Assembly: GCF_030272615.1 (NCBI RefSeq)
Contig: NC_081410.1
Coordinates: forward strand, 225,979,415 to 226,043,414
Reading direction: 5' to 3'
Length of the DNA stretch: 64,000 nt
DNA from: Cryptomeria japonica
Taxonomy: Eukaryota > Streptophyta > Pinopsida > Cupressales > Cupressaceae
Shown: piece by piece, positions 52,389 through 64,000 of the stretch
Position numbering within the stretch: the stretch's first letter is position 1
Layout of the letters: the number at the start of each line of letters is the position of its first letter
Made by a program: the position numbers and the translations under genes
Notes under the pieces: model-generated
Database searches by the model: none
Told to the model about the DNA's origin: nothing
Seen by the model: only the letters and a program-made list of their open reading frames with translations

Positions 52389-55300
52389 TTGCCACTAACA
52401 CTCACTTGTTTTGTTGCATACAATATCTATTCACATGCATTCATATCTATCTCTTCTCCACAAAACCCTAGCACATACAAGCATTTCATTGAAAAATTAA
52501 GACCATCCACAATGAGCACTCCTATTCTTGTTGATATTTGTCAGAAGCTTAGGCCTAAATACAACAAAATTCCATACAAGGCAATGGAGATAGACTCAAT
52601 GTGGACATTTTCTAAGGTGCCCATGGATATAATCTACATTGAAGGCATCCAAAAATATATCCATGCTCCCTTAATGGAGATAGATCACATGAATTTTGAC
52701 ATTCTTGGACACAACCTACTATAATCGTGCACATAGAGCTACATGCCACAATATAGAAAGATAACAAAAAAAGATTGATGTTTGGAGGGAGTTCTTAAAA
52801 TTTATTGTGCAAGAGGAATGGGTCCACATCATCTTGAGCCATGTCCGCAACTAATACCTCTACTTGGACCAGCCCTACCAAATCACAAAAGATGTAATTA
52901 AGAAAGTTATAGACCTATGGGCACAAGGATAAGAACCACCAAAGAAGGCTATCAAAAATGTAGAGGTGACCAAGCTGACCAAAGCCACCTATGATGAGAG
53001 AAGTTTGGACATAACAAAGATTACAAATCCTGCAATCCAAACATGCCACCATGGGCATAGCATATAAGGTATATTACACAAATTGAGAAGATTTAGTTAC
53101 CACCACAGCCATTCACGCAACATATCAAATGGTAGTGGAGGGAAAGACATCAACCTCTATGAGGTTTTATGGTAGGAGCTACTAGAGAACATTGAGTGCA
53201 CAAAGCAATCTCACTGCCAGTTTAGGTATGGGACCTTTCTCATGGGCCTTACCTTTTACTTTAAGAATGAGATACCATCCTTAATGAGCAATATTTGGGA
53301 CACTACTTGGTTGATTGTTGCCCAAATCCAAGACTATGTCCAACATTTTAAGGAGGCTACATCATATGGCCACATATTGGGTTATATTCAAATACCTTCA
53401 ACAAAAGTTCCAAGATAGAGAATGCATATCCTATGATGTGATCCATAGATACATAAAGAATATTGTCTTTCTAGTAGATAAGGTCTAAATCTTTATAGAG
53501 GCATTAGAACCCGAAACCTCATGGATACCACAATTTCCCTATGAGGTGACAGATGTGGAGATTGAATCATATGCCACCACATTCCTCAGTCTTCTTAAAG
53601 ACCCACAAGTAGAAAGTTTCACTGCATACCAAGAATACACGAATAATATGGCCAAAAAGAAACCCAGGGAGTATTTTGAGAAGAACTAAGAAAAGCTACA
53701 TGAGAAATGAAGCATACCAAAGAAGGATACAGAAGAACAAAGCACATCAACCCTTCAAACGTTCAAAAAACTCCAATTAGGAAAACCTCCCGAAGAATTC
53801 ACACAACTGGAAAGTAGTAGGCCAAGAAAAAGAAGACTCCCCACTACACCCCAATAAAGGAACAAGCAAAAGAGGATGCATCATAAACCCTACTTCAAAT
53901 GAGTGGAGAAAAGATAAAATAGGAGGAAAGGAAAGGCACCAAGAGAGGTCTCCCTAAAGATAGTAGATGTAGAAGAGGAGAAAGACACATTGGAGGACAC
54001 TTCCCTCCTAGAACAAGTCTCGCCACTAGTAGACAAGGCCAACTCTATAGTGGTTTGCTTCACAAAGAGGTCCTAGCATGACATTGTAGAAGTACACTAA
54101 TATGGAAGCCCTCAATAAATTAATTAGTGAAAGGGCCCTCCTTCAGTACATGGTAGCATCCAACACAACATTGAAGGATCTAATAGACCACCTTCTAGAG
54201 TCCTTGGCTATCTCATTGAAGGCAAGAAGGGAAAAAGCAGTAAGAGAAGAAAAACTAATGGACCTAGTAATCAGGTAAATAGCCCCTATAGTTACACCCA
54301 TGAACAAGTGAAGGATTGTGGAAATATAAATAGAGGAACTTTGGGTTAAACAGAGATTAGAAAAAATGACAATGGAGAAGATGGAGGTCACTAAAATGAT
54401 CTAAGCAGAGATAAGGGAAGCTACAATGAAATCCTACCAGAATTGCATGAGGAAGAAGCAAAATATAAAGTGACTTCTTCAAATTTCACCCAACCACAAC
54501 AAGAAACATCTTCTCCTTTGCAATCAGAGACACCTTCATCCTTTACAACCTCCCCTATGTAGTCCTTAGAGGATTTCTTGGCCAAACAAAAGCAAATATA
54601 GCCAATAACCTCTCAACAGCTACTTCAACTTCCACTAATAGGTTCACAGGTAGATATTGAGAGCATCTCACCCCCTGACAAATTTCAACTAGTGGATATA
54701 CTACATCAAACAGAAAGGGAGTAAATCTTGAAATAATATGTGGAGAGCTTCAATCACCTAAAAGATATTGTATAAGAGATTCAGAATGGTTTTCCTCATT
54801 TACAAGGGGACTCCTCCCAACCCCTAGTGGTACAATTGGAGCTTTTGATAGATAGGATCATCAAAGATGTACACAACTGCAAAAGAAAAAAAGGCAAGAA
54901 CAAATACTTGCAAATATACAAAGAAAAAGATAGATGAAGAGAGGGGAAAATATGCCACCACAAACTACCCTTGAAGCTCACATTAGTACATTGAAAAATA
55001 TTAAGGGGGATATCAATGCCCTCTACCAATGTTTCTTGCAATGGCCTACAATTGTACCTCCAATTAAGGAACAAATGGATCAATTGGAAGTATAGATAAT
55101 CCAAAGGGTGATAATATATGATGCATTACAAGATAGGTTAGTTCAAGGTACAAATTGAAACTCTACATGCACAGTCCCACCAACTTCAGGATCAAAGGGA
55201 TCAAACATATTATAAATTTCCACCAAGGGAAGTAGTCAGTCTACAATGAGCCTATATCTTTGCAATTCTTCAAGAGGCCTAGTAGTTAGCCTAGAAGATT

Positions 55301-55485
55301 CAAATCCCAAACACACTTTAGAGGTAGTGTGGTTACTTATGCACATCCGAGAACATAGCCATCAATCACAATTGGCCAAAACACAATGGGACAATAATTT
55401 TTCCAATTTGAAGATCTATAAGGATATTATCCCTTCATAGTAGAGTTGTCTTGAGGACAAGCCAACATTTTGAAAAGGGGGATGA
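52389..55485 (+). pseudogene. Decayed plus-strand ORF region upstream of an LTR
   Basis: The open frame 52389-52724 (111 codons; MSTPILVDICQKLRPKYNK from the internal ATG at 52512) continues downstream through many stops and shifts. It includes ENIECTKQSHCQFRYGTFLM and LTFYFKNEIPS near 53190-53290, then K/E/Q-rich, coiled-coil-like stretches to about 55440. It ends in GAAAAGGGGGATGA, a purine tract, directly before the LTR at 55486. I infer a captured or extra ORF of a gypsy-type element. I do not recognise a domain. Confidence 0.45.
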
Positions 55486-55960
55486 TGTTGGCAAGAAAAA
55501 AAATTAGACACAGTCGAGCGAACCTTACTACATTCCACTATAAAGAATTTGTGGAGCTTAAGATTCAAACGACCGTGTCATCTAGGATAGGGACAGAATA
55601 TATGGTCATGTCCCATCCTCTAGATATATATTTAGGAAAAGACACATGTAACAAAGTGGATATATAGACATTAATATTGTAAGGATGAAACAAAGATAGT
55701 AGAAGAGATGTATATATGATGTAAAAGGGGATATAAGGATAAATAGATGTACTTGGTTGATCTTGATAGTACAAATATACCAGATCTCTATATAATATGT
55801 GTTATTGTATATTTTTATGTGTTTAGTTAACTAGTTACTACTATATCTAGATTAACTCCTTTCTCCCTTTATATAACTGAGTTTGAGATATAAATACAAC
55901 ACTCAAAAAATATTTGGGGCTCAAAACTTCAGTCTGTGTTCCCCATTTTTATTTCTAACA
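55486..55960 (+). repeat. LTR of a decayed element
   Basis: 475 bp, TGTTGGCAAG...TTTCTAACA, with a TATA-like TTTATATAAC near 55877. It is preceded by a purine tract and by a GAGGACAAG-type gypsy tail. Flanks GATGA and ATTAG do not match, and I found no partner LTR on the left, so it is the 3' LTR of a truncated element. Confidence 0.65.
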
Positions 55961-58400
55961 ATTAGCTTACATTTGAGGTTAAATCAACGAAGGACTCATT
56001 AAAAAGTACCCAAATGGCACAAGTGGAGGTAGAAGATCAACTTGATGCAGTAGATTTACTAAAGGGAGTAAGAGAATGAAGCAAGGACTTAAGGAAATCA
56101 AGTAGGTTATTGTTTTGTTTGATGGACCTCAAAAAGATTTTTATTTAGATAAATTTCCAAAAAAAAAACAACAGATGCAAGTGAAGATTGGTCTAACTAG
56201 ATAAACAAGATTAATTTTCAATATTTGCAAATAATCCATTTTTTTTAAATGGATGCAGAAATATCTTTTGATCGTCGAGATCTTACCTTATTCAAATTTT
56301 ACAACTTGTGATAATATCATAGTGGCAAAACAATAGATGCCTCATCAGGCAAAACAATAGATGCCTCATCACAATAAGGATCAAAGACTGGAAATTGCAA
56401 ATTATCAGTATTGATATAGGATACAGGGGAAATTTTCAAATAAATAAAAAGTGCTCCATTGGATACCAATTTTGATTATCAAAAAAGATTGATTGGCAAT
56501 TAATAGCGAGAGATTTGATTATCTCCATTATTATAGCTTATGGTACAAAGGTGTTATTCATAGCAAAAATTTATGGCATGATTTTTGTTATAATGAAAAG
56601 TAGCAAGAAAATGAAGGAGAATAATACAATCTGTAGTAAAGGAAACTTTTTTTTTTTAAATTCAAGATTGTCTATGCATAAGAATATAGGATCTAGGTTC
56701 ACATCATTAGAAGAATATATGACATTCTTAATCTCAAGAATGCTAGAAAAGATATTTGAAGAGTTGATATTCAAATATATAGTGCTTTGATAATTGTGAA
56801 TTCACAACATATGCAATCTCCCTTGAAACCCAGACAGCCTTTTGGATCAAAACCTAGGTGAGTCAATTGATATCATATATGTGGATTACAAATACATTGA
56901 AGAATGCAATGATTCAAACTTTGCTACATTGGTAAATGTGTACTTCTCAATGAATGGCAAGAAATTGTCAAAGGGTTGTCATCCATAAAAGATTAACAAT
57001 TTGCTAAATAGGGCAATAGTAGTTTTATCTCCTAATATTGGCATGATATCTTCCATTTTTAATGAGTTGAATATGTGTCGAATGTTAGGGTTTGCACCCA
57101 ACCCCTGGAACTAATCTGCAGTAGACCACATTCTTTAATTGGCGGCTTGAAGATTTTTGCAGAAGTCTTTATTGCTTTAGATCGGGCTTTTTACACTGTG
57201 CATCCATAGTCAAAGGGCTTCTTTTGTCGGTCGATCCGTAGTTCTATCTATGTGGCGATTATTATTGAGTTGGTGCAAAGGCTTTTTATGAGGGCATTTT
57301 GTAGTCTCAGTGTATTGGTGCTTAGCGCCTAATCTAGCTGGGATCGCTTTATGCTTGGATGGTGTTGCATCCTTTGTTCGACTCACTTTGCTCCTTCCAT
57401 AGGCTGGCTTTCACTGCTTTCCTCGACAATTTCCTTTTGGTAAACCCATGAATTACAGTGGATGAGCATTTTGTTCATCTTGGCATGTCATAATTCTATT
57501 TGCATGGTTTTTGGTGAAGCTCTGTGGAGTCTCGACTCCTTGCAAAGATCGCGGAAGAAGATTACAGGTCACAGTGAAAAACATTGTGGTCATTTCGTGA
57601 AGTTGAGAAAACGTTGCATTATGGAGAACTGGCGGAGGACTTTTGATTAGCTGATTCCTCAAATATATTTTGCGCATACCTTCTTCTATTAAAGTCTCCC
57701 AAACAATATTTTTATGATTGAAGGTTTATATATGCAGAGGAAGCCGCTAAGTGGGCTCATGCGACATTTGCTTGGGCATGGCTTTTGGACTTTTAGTCCC
57801 GCAACAGAGTGTGAAAGCCTTGTCAGCTATTTAAATATCCCGCTCATCCTCCACTTTATCGTGAGCAAGGCAAACGTGGCCTGTAGTCACCCCATCTCAC
57901 ACACAAGGTTAATTGGTCTTCGGTTGTGTTTGGATGATGTGATTGTGTCTACCCACAAACTTGGTTTGGTGATACGTTAACTTGTGCGCTCATGGGGATT
58001 TGACTCGTCTCTCCCATTTTATTTATGGGGAGTGGCAAGCAGAGCTATCAGTGCCCTTTTCGTCATTTGGGGAGGGGAGGGGCGGATGACCACACCTTAG
58101 CCCCCGAGTGCTTAAGAGGGATGGGCCATTTTTATCACCTTTTGAGTCCTAATCGACATTTTTCCTTCAAACATCCAATCGTCTGTTTTTGGCAAATGAA
58201 GTATTGTCGAAAAGGTGGTTCTGTGCACTTTCCGTTGGTGCAAGTATTTTTTTTTGTCTCAAGGAAGAAATTCCTTAAATATTTGATAAGGCAAAGTGCA
58301 TCCCAAAAATGAAATAGAACTCCACTATAATACCTCCTTGTATTCCTTATCTTTTTCCAAATTGAAAAGGCGAAGTACAACTCATATTCAGACCAAATTT
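55961..58400. other. Unassigned sequence
   Basis: To about 57060 the sequence is AT-rich with short open frames only (longest 91 codons at 56515). From about 57060 to 58400 base composition is more balanced, with open frames at 57714-57980 and 58025-58312 that show no recognisable domain. A short purine/pyrimidine change near 57060-57120 may mark a junction. I see no gene I can support. Confidence 0.4.
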
Positions 58401-59015
58401 ATGGCTGAAGGAAGAAATGTGGAGTCTTAACAATTACTTTGAAATGTACTGACTTATAAAATTGGCATTCCTCTTAACTAGGAACAAAGGAAATTTCAGA
58501 CTTCTTGTTCAAAAGCATTCCATTTTCCAAGCATTACAGAAAGCCTGAATTATTCGGATGGTCAAATGTGAGCAATTCTAAGAGCTAATATTTATACATG
58601 TACCTGCCTACTGAAAACTCACAGAGATGATGTTAATTCTCGTCATCCCTAAGTTTCAAACCTGCGATTTAAGTATCATGATAAATTTTAAACCAAATCT
58701 GAAAAGCAAAGGAAACCTACGACCTTGCATACATGACAACTTACCCAATTCTATTCATCCAATGCACACTGCAAATGAACACTATGTTGGACAAAAAAAC
58801 TCAACATAATTTCAGGAAAACTCAGAAAAGGGTAATACTTACAAAACATAGAACATGCTGGATATCAATTTTCATAATATTCAAAGCCATGAAATTAATG
58901 TAACAATTAATGCCTTTCTGATCATCTGTGTTGTTGATACAATCATGCTGTTTCTTGATGAAAATAAAATCCAAAATGAACAATAATTCTGACAAAATCG
59001 TTTCAGAACTTGCAT

Positions 59016-59021
59016 TTTATT
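59016..59021 (-). terminator. Candidate polyadenylation signal of the COX7C-like gene
   Basis: AATAAA on the minus strand, about 45 bases after the stop codon at 59063-59065. Confidence 0.4.
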
Positions 59022-59062
59022 GCCTAGTGAAAATTCAGCTAAAACAAACAACTTGCCCATAA

Positions 59063-59245
59063 TCAACCTGAACGAGCCTTCTTCTGTTGGAAACTGACTG
59101 CAAATAGTGGAACACCAACACCAATTCCAACACATGTCCACACAGCCAGCGTCATCTTCAACTTCCGATGTTTCATCCTATCTAGATTATACATGTGCTC
59201 TGCATGCAGATAGTATGGTTCGTCATGACCACCATGTTCTGACAT
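59063..59245 (-). CDS. Cytochrome c oxidase subunit 7C-like protein
   Basis: 60 residues from ATG 59245 (an upstream in-frame ATG at 59269 would add MHSTGCTK). The start MSEHGGHDEP is H-rich. A basic stretch (RMKHRKLK) leads into one membrane segment and the ending GVGVPLFAVSFQQKKARSG. The pattern of a glycine-rich membrane helix, then VPxFxVxxQxKK near the C-terminus, fits the COX7C/yeast Cox8 family (PF02935), small inner-membrane subunits of mitochondrial complex IV. Length is right for the family. It is the only host-type gene I can support. A likely acceptor (TTTGCTTGAACAG, ending near 59278) suggests an intron in the 5' untranslated region. No stop or frameshift interrupts it. A retrocopy or pseudogene is not excluded. 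Confidence 0.65.
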   Translation of the reverse strand: MSEHGGHDEPYYLHAEHMYNLDRMKHRKLKMTLAVWTCVGIGVGVPLFAVSFQQKKARSG

Positions 59246-60596
59246 TTTTGTGCATCCTGTGGAATGCACTGATCGACTAACTGTTCAAGCAAACACATAT
59301 TAACAAGCTTATATCAGATACATAATTTATATCTGTCGCCTAGGCAATTACAGTATGTTAAGAGTTAATTTCAACAAAATAAGCATTTATATCATAAATG
59401 TTGTATATGCTGTTAAGAGTTAAAACATGCAAAAATAAAAATGCATTCCCTTCAATGATTGAAATATGCAATGATTACAAAAATGATCTAGCACTTACCC
59501 TCAAATTTGACTTCAAACTATTGAAACAATTAGAGTATCAATAGACCATTTAAATTTTAAATCTATTAGGCACACATTAAAAAGAACTAAATGAGGATGA
59601 TAATATAGTGAGTTTTACATTGAAGGGGTCCTTACCATTAATAATATTCCCTCAATAATTGATTTCTCAATAAAATGAGCTGAATATTATTTGAGAAATC
59701 ATAGCAACGTAAGTTTCTGAAAAGAAAGATTAAACTGTAAAAAGCCAACTTTAGAAAAAACTATCAAGATGCTCAACCTTTCTTTAATGCAGAATTAACT
59801 TAACTTCATATTATTTAAATATGTATTTTATATCAACATCTATGTAATTTTAAAATCCTGTTAAAAAAGATAACAGAACTACAACCTGCCATTTCTAGGG
59901 GAAATAACCAAAAGATGACCATCAAAACTACAATGGCATCCACAAAAATCGCTGTTCATTTCCAGCCATTTGCCAGAATTATCTGAAATGCATTCTCAGT
60001 TCAAAGCCCATGAGTAAGACATGTCAAACTAAAACAGGGTCTTTTCATTGCATTTCAAGTAAATTGACCTAGAAATAACAAAACTACATGTTCTAGCCGA
60101 GCCAAATGATTGTTTCTTATTTCCTTTAAAAGTTAAAAACAGATTCAATATCTTGTCTCCCTCCCTCCAATTTCTTTAGAAGCTGATTCTATGGACCCAA
60201 CTCTCTCCCCCAAGTCCTCACAAAGCCTAACACCCCTTAACAAGTTTATACACATGATATTATCAAACATGGCATTTTAATTATTTCAACTTTTTAGATT
60301 TACAGAAGTTTTGTTTAATGTACAAAACCTCACATATTCTTTTTCTTCTTATTTTTTAAATACACAAAACCACAAAGCTTAGACATAGAAAAATGAGTAC
60401 AGCATTTACCTATTCCTGCTAGACCATGGGCAACCATCTCCATCTATTTTGATGGAAGATTGCCAAGGTTGAAAAGAGCGCATTTCTATCTATTTCTCAT
60501 TATGAACCAGTTTAGCAAGATGTATGTTATTATTCCTTGAAAAAAGCCCCTTAAGGCAAATAGAAAGCTACATTATGTTTTAATAATGTTTGGATT
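59246..60596 (-). other. Upstream region of the COX7C-like gene
   Basis: Intron and promoter candidates only. Minus-strand donor-like sites are TTTGAGG|GTAAGTGC near 59500 and AGGAATAG|GTAAATGC near 60411. Either could pair with the acceptor near 59278. No exon can be fixed without transcripts. Confidence 0.3.
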
Positions 60597-60810
60597 CGCT
60601 TTGGCTTGCCAAGTTTCCTTATGTTAGATAGGATCTCTTGTGAATGTTTAAAATGCATTGTAGAGAGGAAAGGATACAAAATTGAAGATGCCCACTTCTT
60701 TCCACCATCAAACAGATGGGCAAACTGAAGTGGTGTGAATAGGACACTAATTCAATTATTAGAGGGAACAATAGAAAGCATACTAAAAACATGGGATAAG
60801 AATTCAGGGT
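60597..60810 (+). pseudogene. Ty3/gypsy integrase relic
   Basis: The plus strand reads RFGLPSFLMLDRI, then AHFFPPSNRWAN-stop, NRTLIQLLEGT and LKTWDKNSG-stop. This follows the order of a gypsy integrase core (LP...D, PQTDGQ-type box, NRTL, TWD). A fragment only, with two stops. Confidence 0.65.
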
Positions 60811-61527
60811 GAAAGAGTGGTGCAAGAGACCTTGCAAGTTGGTCTAATAGGTCAATATCTACACAAGATAAGGTGAGGGAAAGGTCCCCCGATCTATTGA
60901 ATTTTTTAGCTTTTGGGGACAAAAAACCTCCTAATTAGAGAGTTGTCATCAAAATTGATCGGTCAAGTTGGTCAAGAGGACTTACATCAACACTAAGTCA
61001 TATCATTGAAGAATACTCAATTTCTAGACATAAAACTGGACCCATTTCCCTACATTCAATGATCAAACAGAGAGTTGCAGTAAAGTTAGTAAACCCAACA
61101 GTGAAAGCCATTTACAGAAGCCGCCTAGATGATGCAGGCAACCAGGGGATTTACAATTAAAAAAGTAGGGATCTTTGACAGATTCAACCACAACCAGAGC
61201 AGTTTCTATCAAAGCAGGGCACAGAAAATGTATTCAACCACATAAGATATGACATACAAGACCAAATGGCAAGGTTGGGGACCTAGAAGAGGAGTTTGGC
61301 ATTCCATATCCCTTTTCTTGAGCCTCTAAGGAAAAACTCTCTTGTCCTTCATAGGACTGTAATATCCCCTCATAAACATGTAGAGGGGTTCCTTTCAATT
61401 TATTGTAACTGTAATTGTGCATTTTTACGACAGTCTAGTTGTCCTAAGTATGTTAAAGTGTAATTGAGAAGGATAGAAACTAGTGCCATGTTTAGATGTT
61501 TGGGCATCAAAATTACAATGTAAGATG
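60811..61527. other. Unassigned sequence right of the integrase relic
   Basis: Possibly more of the decayed gypsy element. No motif recognised. AGATG at 61523-61527 is the left target duplication of the next solo LTR. Confidence 0.4.
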
Positions 61528-62720
61528 TGTTGCCAATTTCGAGGAATTGATTATGTGTTGCATTGATGTTTGTCATTGATGTCAACACTAGCTGTTTTCC
61601 TGTCTACCCGGTTCCGGTAGAGTGGTTGGTTTATGATGTTGATCTGGAGATCTTCTCTGGTATGTTCCGGCTGTTGGAATTGGTTTGGATTGGTTATTCA
61701 TGTGTTCCTGATGCGTATCACATTCAGTTGGTTCAGGATTTGATGATCTAGAAGCTATCATTTGTTCTAGTAAGCCTTTTGGTTACCGGTAAGGGTTTTA
61801 CCGGCAGAGCTTTGTTGAAGATCTTTTGATGGATCCGATAAGTGGTATTGGTGTGGCTTCTAGAAAGTTATCAGGATGCTGATGGTTATCTTGTCCCTGT
61901 TCCAGTTGATCGGTGGTGTTTCATTTGGCTTATGGCGACCTATTTTAAGTCTGGTGGTTATTCTGTTAGGTTATGGACCGGTTTATGTAACGTGTTTGTT
62001 GATGCTCCCGATGCATTACCCGTTGGATTTATTGATTGGTTTATGTTGTTTTGGTCTTAGGCCGACTTGGTTTATCATTGGTTTGCGGGATTATGTAACG
62101 GATTTATTGTATTATCTTTTAGGTGGCCGACCTAATTGTTTAGGTCCCGAGTTGGTATAAATGTGATGTAAGATCTCTTTGTAGATCATGGGATAAGTAT
62201 TATGGGATTATCTGTGTGCGAATAAAGTTGTAATCATATGCAGAGGTTTTTGTCAATCATAGGTGATCGAATTGGGTTTGTGTAAGAGGTTTAAGACCTC
62301 CGGTATTGAGCTTAACCGAAACTGTACTCAGGCATAGGAGATGCTATTCTTGCAATTCATTCATCTTTTCGGATTGTAGTCAATGAGGCTCCTTTTGTGA
62401 TGAGCAGTGCACTCTAGGTTGTTGGCCTTCCTGCATGTGCAAGCACCTCTTATTGTAATCACATACTTATTGCAGAAGTATTATCTGACTGTGGGTAGGT
62501 TTCTCACCGTGGTTTTTCCCTTTACCGGGTTTTCCACGTACAAATCATGGTGTTATGTGTTATGGATGGTTGGTAATTGTTCTATGATTTATGTTTGAGC
62601 TTAATTGTTATATCTGCTATTCTGGTATTTGGTTAAAAGGTTTTGTGTGCTTAAAGTTTTATAATCTGTTGACAACTGATTCACCCCCCACCCCTCAGTT
62701 GTCCACCGGTTATCCTAACA
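61528..62720 (+). mobile_element. Solo copia LTR with a perfect target duplication
   Basis: 1193 bp, TGTTGCCAAT...TATCCTAACA, between AGATG (61523-61527) and AGATG (62721-62725). It carries ACCGGT-type words and the C-run motif CTGATTCACCCCCCACCCCTCAG near its 3' end, as in the other copia LTRs, and TTTTCCCTTTACCGGGTTTTCCACGT-like sequence near 62511. No internal region remains, so it arose by LTR-LTR recombination. Confidence 0.88.
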
Positions 62721-62725
62721 AGATG

Positions 62726-63390
62726 TCCATGAAGGCCTTTAGAAGGCGGTAAACCTGTGTAATTAGCAAAGGAAATGGAGGCTAGAGGAGGTAACACCTC
62801 ACTCTTCAGAAGTTTTTTTTTTAACTTTTTCCCCACATTGTGTTCCTGTAAGTCAAATTCTTGTAATCACTCTATTTCCATACTCCCTTGTGCTCTCTTA
62901 AGGTGCTATAATCTTCTTTATTGTTTTGAATAAGGTAAAACAAGGATTTTGAAAGGGCCCAGACCCTTGAACAGTCAGAAAATATCAACCAAGGATCCAC
63001 AAAAAGCAAAACAGCTAAACAGGCAAACAAAGCAAGTCTCACAAGAAGTGAGATAGAGACCAGAGATCCTCATCAAAACAAACAGAAGAACGTTACTGCA
63101 AGCAGCCACAAAGCAGCAGGCCACAAAACAATCAGTCAAGGTGGCTTGTAACCAAACTTCATCAAAGGCCTCAAAAGATGGGCAGTACGGGAATTGAATA
63201 TCCTTCCATTGTTTGAAGGACTCTCAATCACTGCATCAAGTTTTCTATTAACCTTGAAAGAATCACTAACCTTAGCAATGTCATCTCTCCCAGTAGATTC
63301 CAGCACCTTCCCATTAAAATGGGGCTGAGAACATTCAGAAATATTGTTCTCAAAAGAAGGGCTTTTGAACACAGCCTGTGCCTTGCATGA
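62726..63390. other. Sequence between the solo LTR and the DUF4283-like fragment
   Basis: An open minus-strand frame of 78 codons (63372-63136) has no domain I recognise. It may be the continuation of the LINE-like fragment. The rest is unassigned. Confidence 0.35.
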
Positions 63391-63850
63391 GGAACCTATA
63401 GCCTAACCATGAGGCTGTGCCCAATACATTCCAGCATCATCTCAGACTTCATGATATAATTGGGGTGCACTTTCTCATCAATCTCTTGGCACAAGGAGAA
63501 ATGCCCAACATTGTGGAAGTGGTTCAGCCAAGAGGGCTAATAATGGAGTTCCACTCCCAGACACCAAGCTTGGAGTACAATTTAACACTATTGGGCAACT
63601 CTGAACCAACTTCAAAACATACACAAAATCTAGCATAAAGAAAACTTGTTCTAGCTTTTGTGACATCGTCAGTGGTAATAAACTCACCAATAGCATCAGT
63701 AATACCATGAATGATACTTTCATTGAAGCCAGATAGGAACCAACTTAATTTTGGTATCATCAAAACTAGCAAAACATATTTGAAAATAAAGAAAAGCCTT
63801 TCCAAGAAACCAGGGACATCCCAGAAGAACTCAAGAGCAGTCCTTAATGG
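63390..63850 (-). pseudogene. DUF4283-like fragment of a LINE-type element
   Basis: The minus-strand frame 63805-63524 reads FLSGFNESIIHGITDAIGEF, then YARFCVCFEVGSELPNSV. This follows the DUF4283 pattern (short Gly-rich start, helix ending in IG.F, then AR.CV....LP..V) found in plant LINE and related ORF1 proteins. The expected Cys-rich knuckle after it (ISPCAKR... near 63490) is degenerate. Confidence 0.45.
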
Positions 63851-64000
63851 AATTGAAGGAGAATAAAAGGAATCCGTTCATCAATGCCTTCACACTCAGC
63901 AAACATAAAGAAATCCAACAATCAAACGCCCAGCTGAAAATAACATCAATGTTTGGTCTATGACCAAGAAATCTCCCCATAAGAGCACTAAGTAAGCCCA

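Noticed and set aside
57714-58312. Two plus-strand ORFs of 88 and 95 codons
   Set aside because: No domain, no splice or promoter context and no repeat homology seen; left as unassigned sequence.
61556-61565. Solo LTR start at TGTTGCATTG (61556)
   Set aside because: The start at 61528 gives a perfect AGATG duplication, whereas 61556 gives only a partial match.

Overview
This window is plant nuclear DNA made almost wholly of nested LTR retrotransposons. The cues are a Ty3/gypsy element of the Tat lineage with a second, archaeal-type RNase H, an antisense plant-mobile-domain (PMD) gene inside it, three Ty1/copia LTR families primed by initiator tRNA-Met, and one short nuclear gene for a cytochrome c oxidase subunit 7C-like protein. 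The depth of nesting and long AT-rich spacers suggest a large seed-plant genome. A gymnosperm is my guess and is not proven by the sequence.

Left half (1-38155). An old, minus-strand Athila-like gypsy element forms the scaffold: 5' LTR at 36922-38155, tRNA-Asp-like primer site, broken gag, protease, RNase H and integrase from 36768 down to 32367, a decayed extra ORF, and a 3' LTR stub at 1064-1180. The core of its reverse transcriptase is deleted. It was split by a plus-strand copia element (18900-30563), which was itself split by a 4.1-kb unclassified insertion (24035-28174). It was also split by a very young plus-strand Tat element (1254-17506) with 795-bp LTRs differing at one base and a perfect GTAAT duplication. 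The Tat element has a 2.3-kb leader, one gag-protease-RT-RNaseH-integrase frame broken by a single TGA, and a 4.9-kb tail holding an antisense, GC-rich, intron-containing PMD gene with its own TATA box.

Right half (38156-64000). A minus-strand copia element (39325-51959, target duplication ATCCA) carries three later insertions: a solo LTR, a 2.5-kb non-autonomous LTR element with 361-bp LTRs and a 41-bp tandem array, and an opposite-orientation solo LTR of its own family. Beyond it lie a decayed gypsy-type 3' end with an LTR (55486-55960), poorly resolved sequence, the COX7C-like gene (minus, 59063-59245), a gypsy integrase relic, a solo copia LTR with a perfect AGATG duplication (61528-62720) and a DUF4283-like LINE fragment.

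The strongest signals not explained by known domains are both in the Tat element. (1) Five copies of one RNA fold, a GGUG/CRCC helix with an AAAA bulge and an inner hairpin whose stem covaries, form a pair inside gag-pol and a triplet just after pol. (2) Three arrays of a CGCGTCTGTG core repeat at alternating 19/21-nt spacing: two in the sense leader, and one inverted so that it is sense in the first intron of the antisense gene. Coordinates come from reading by eye; no alignments or database searches were run.
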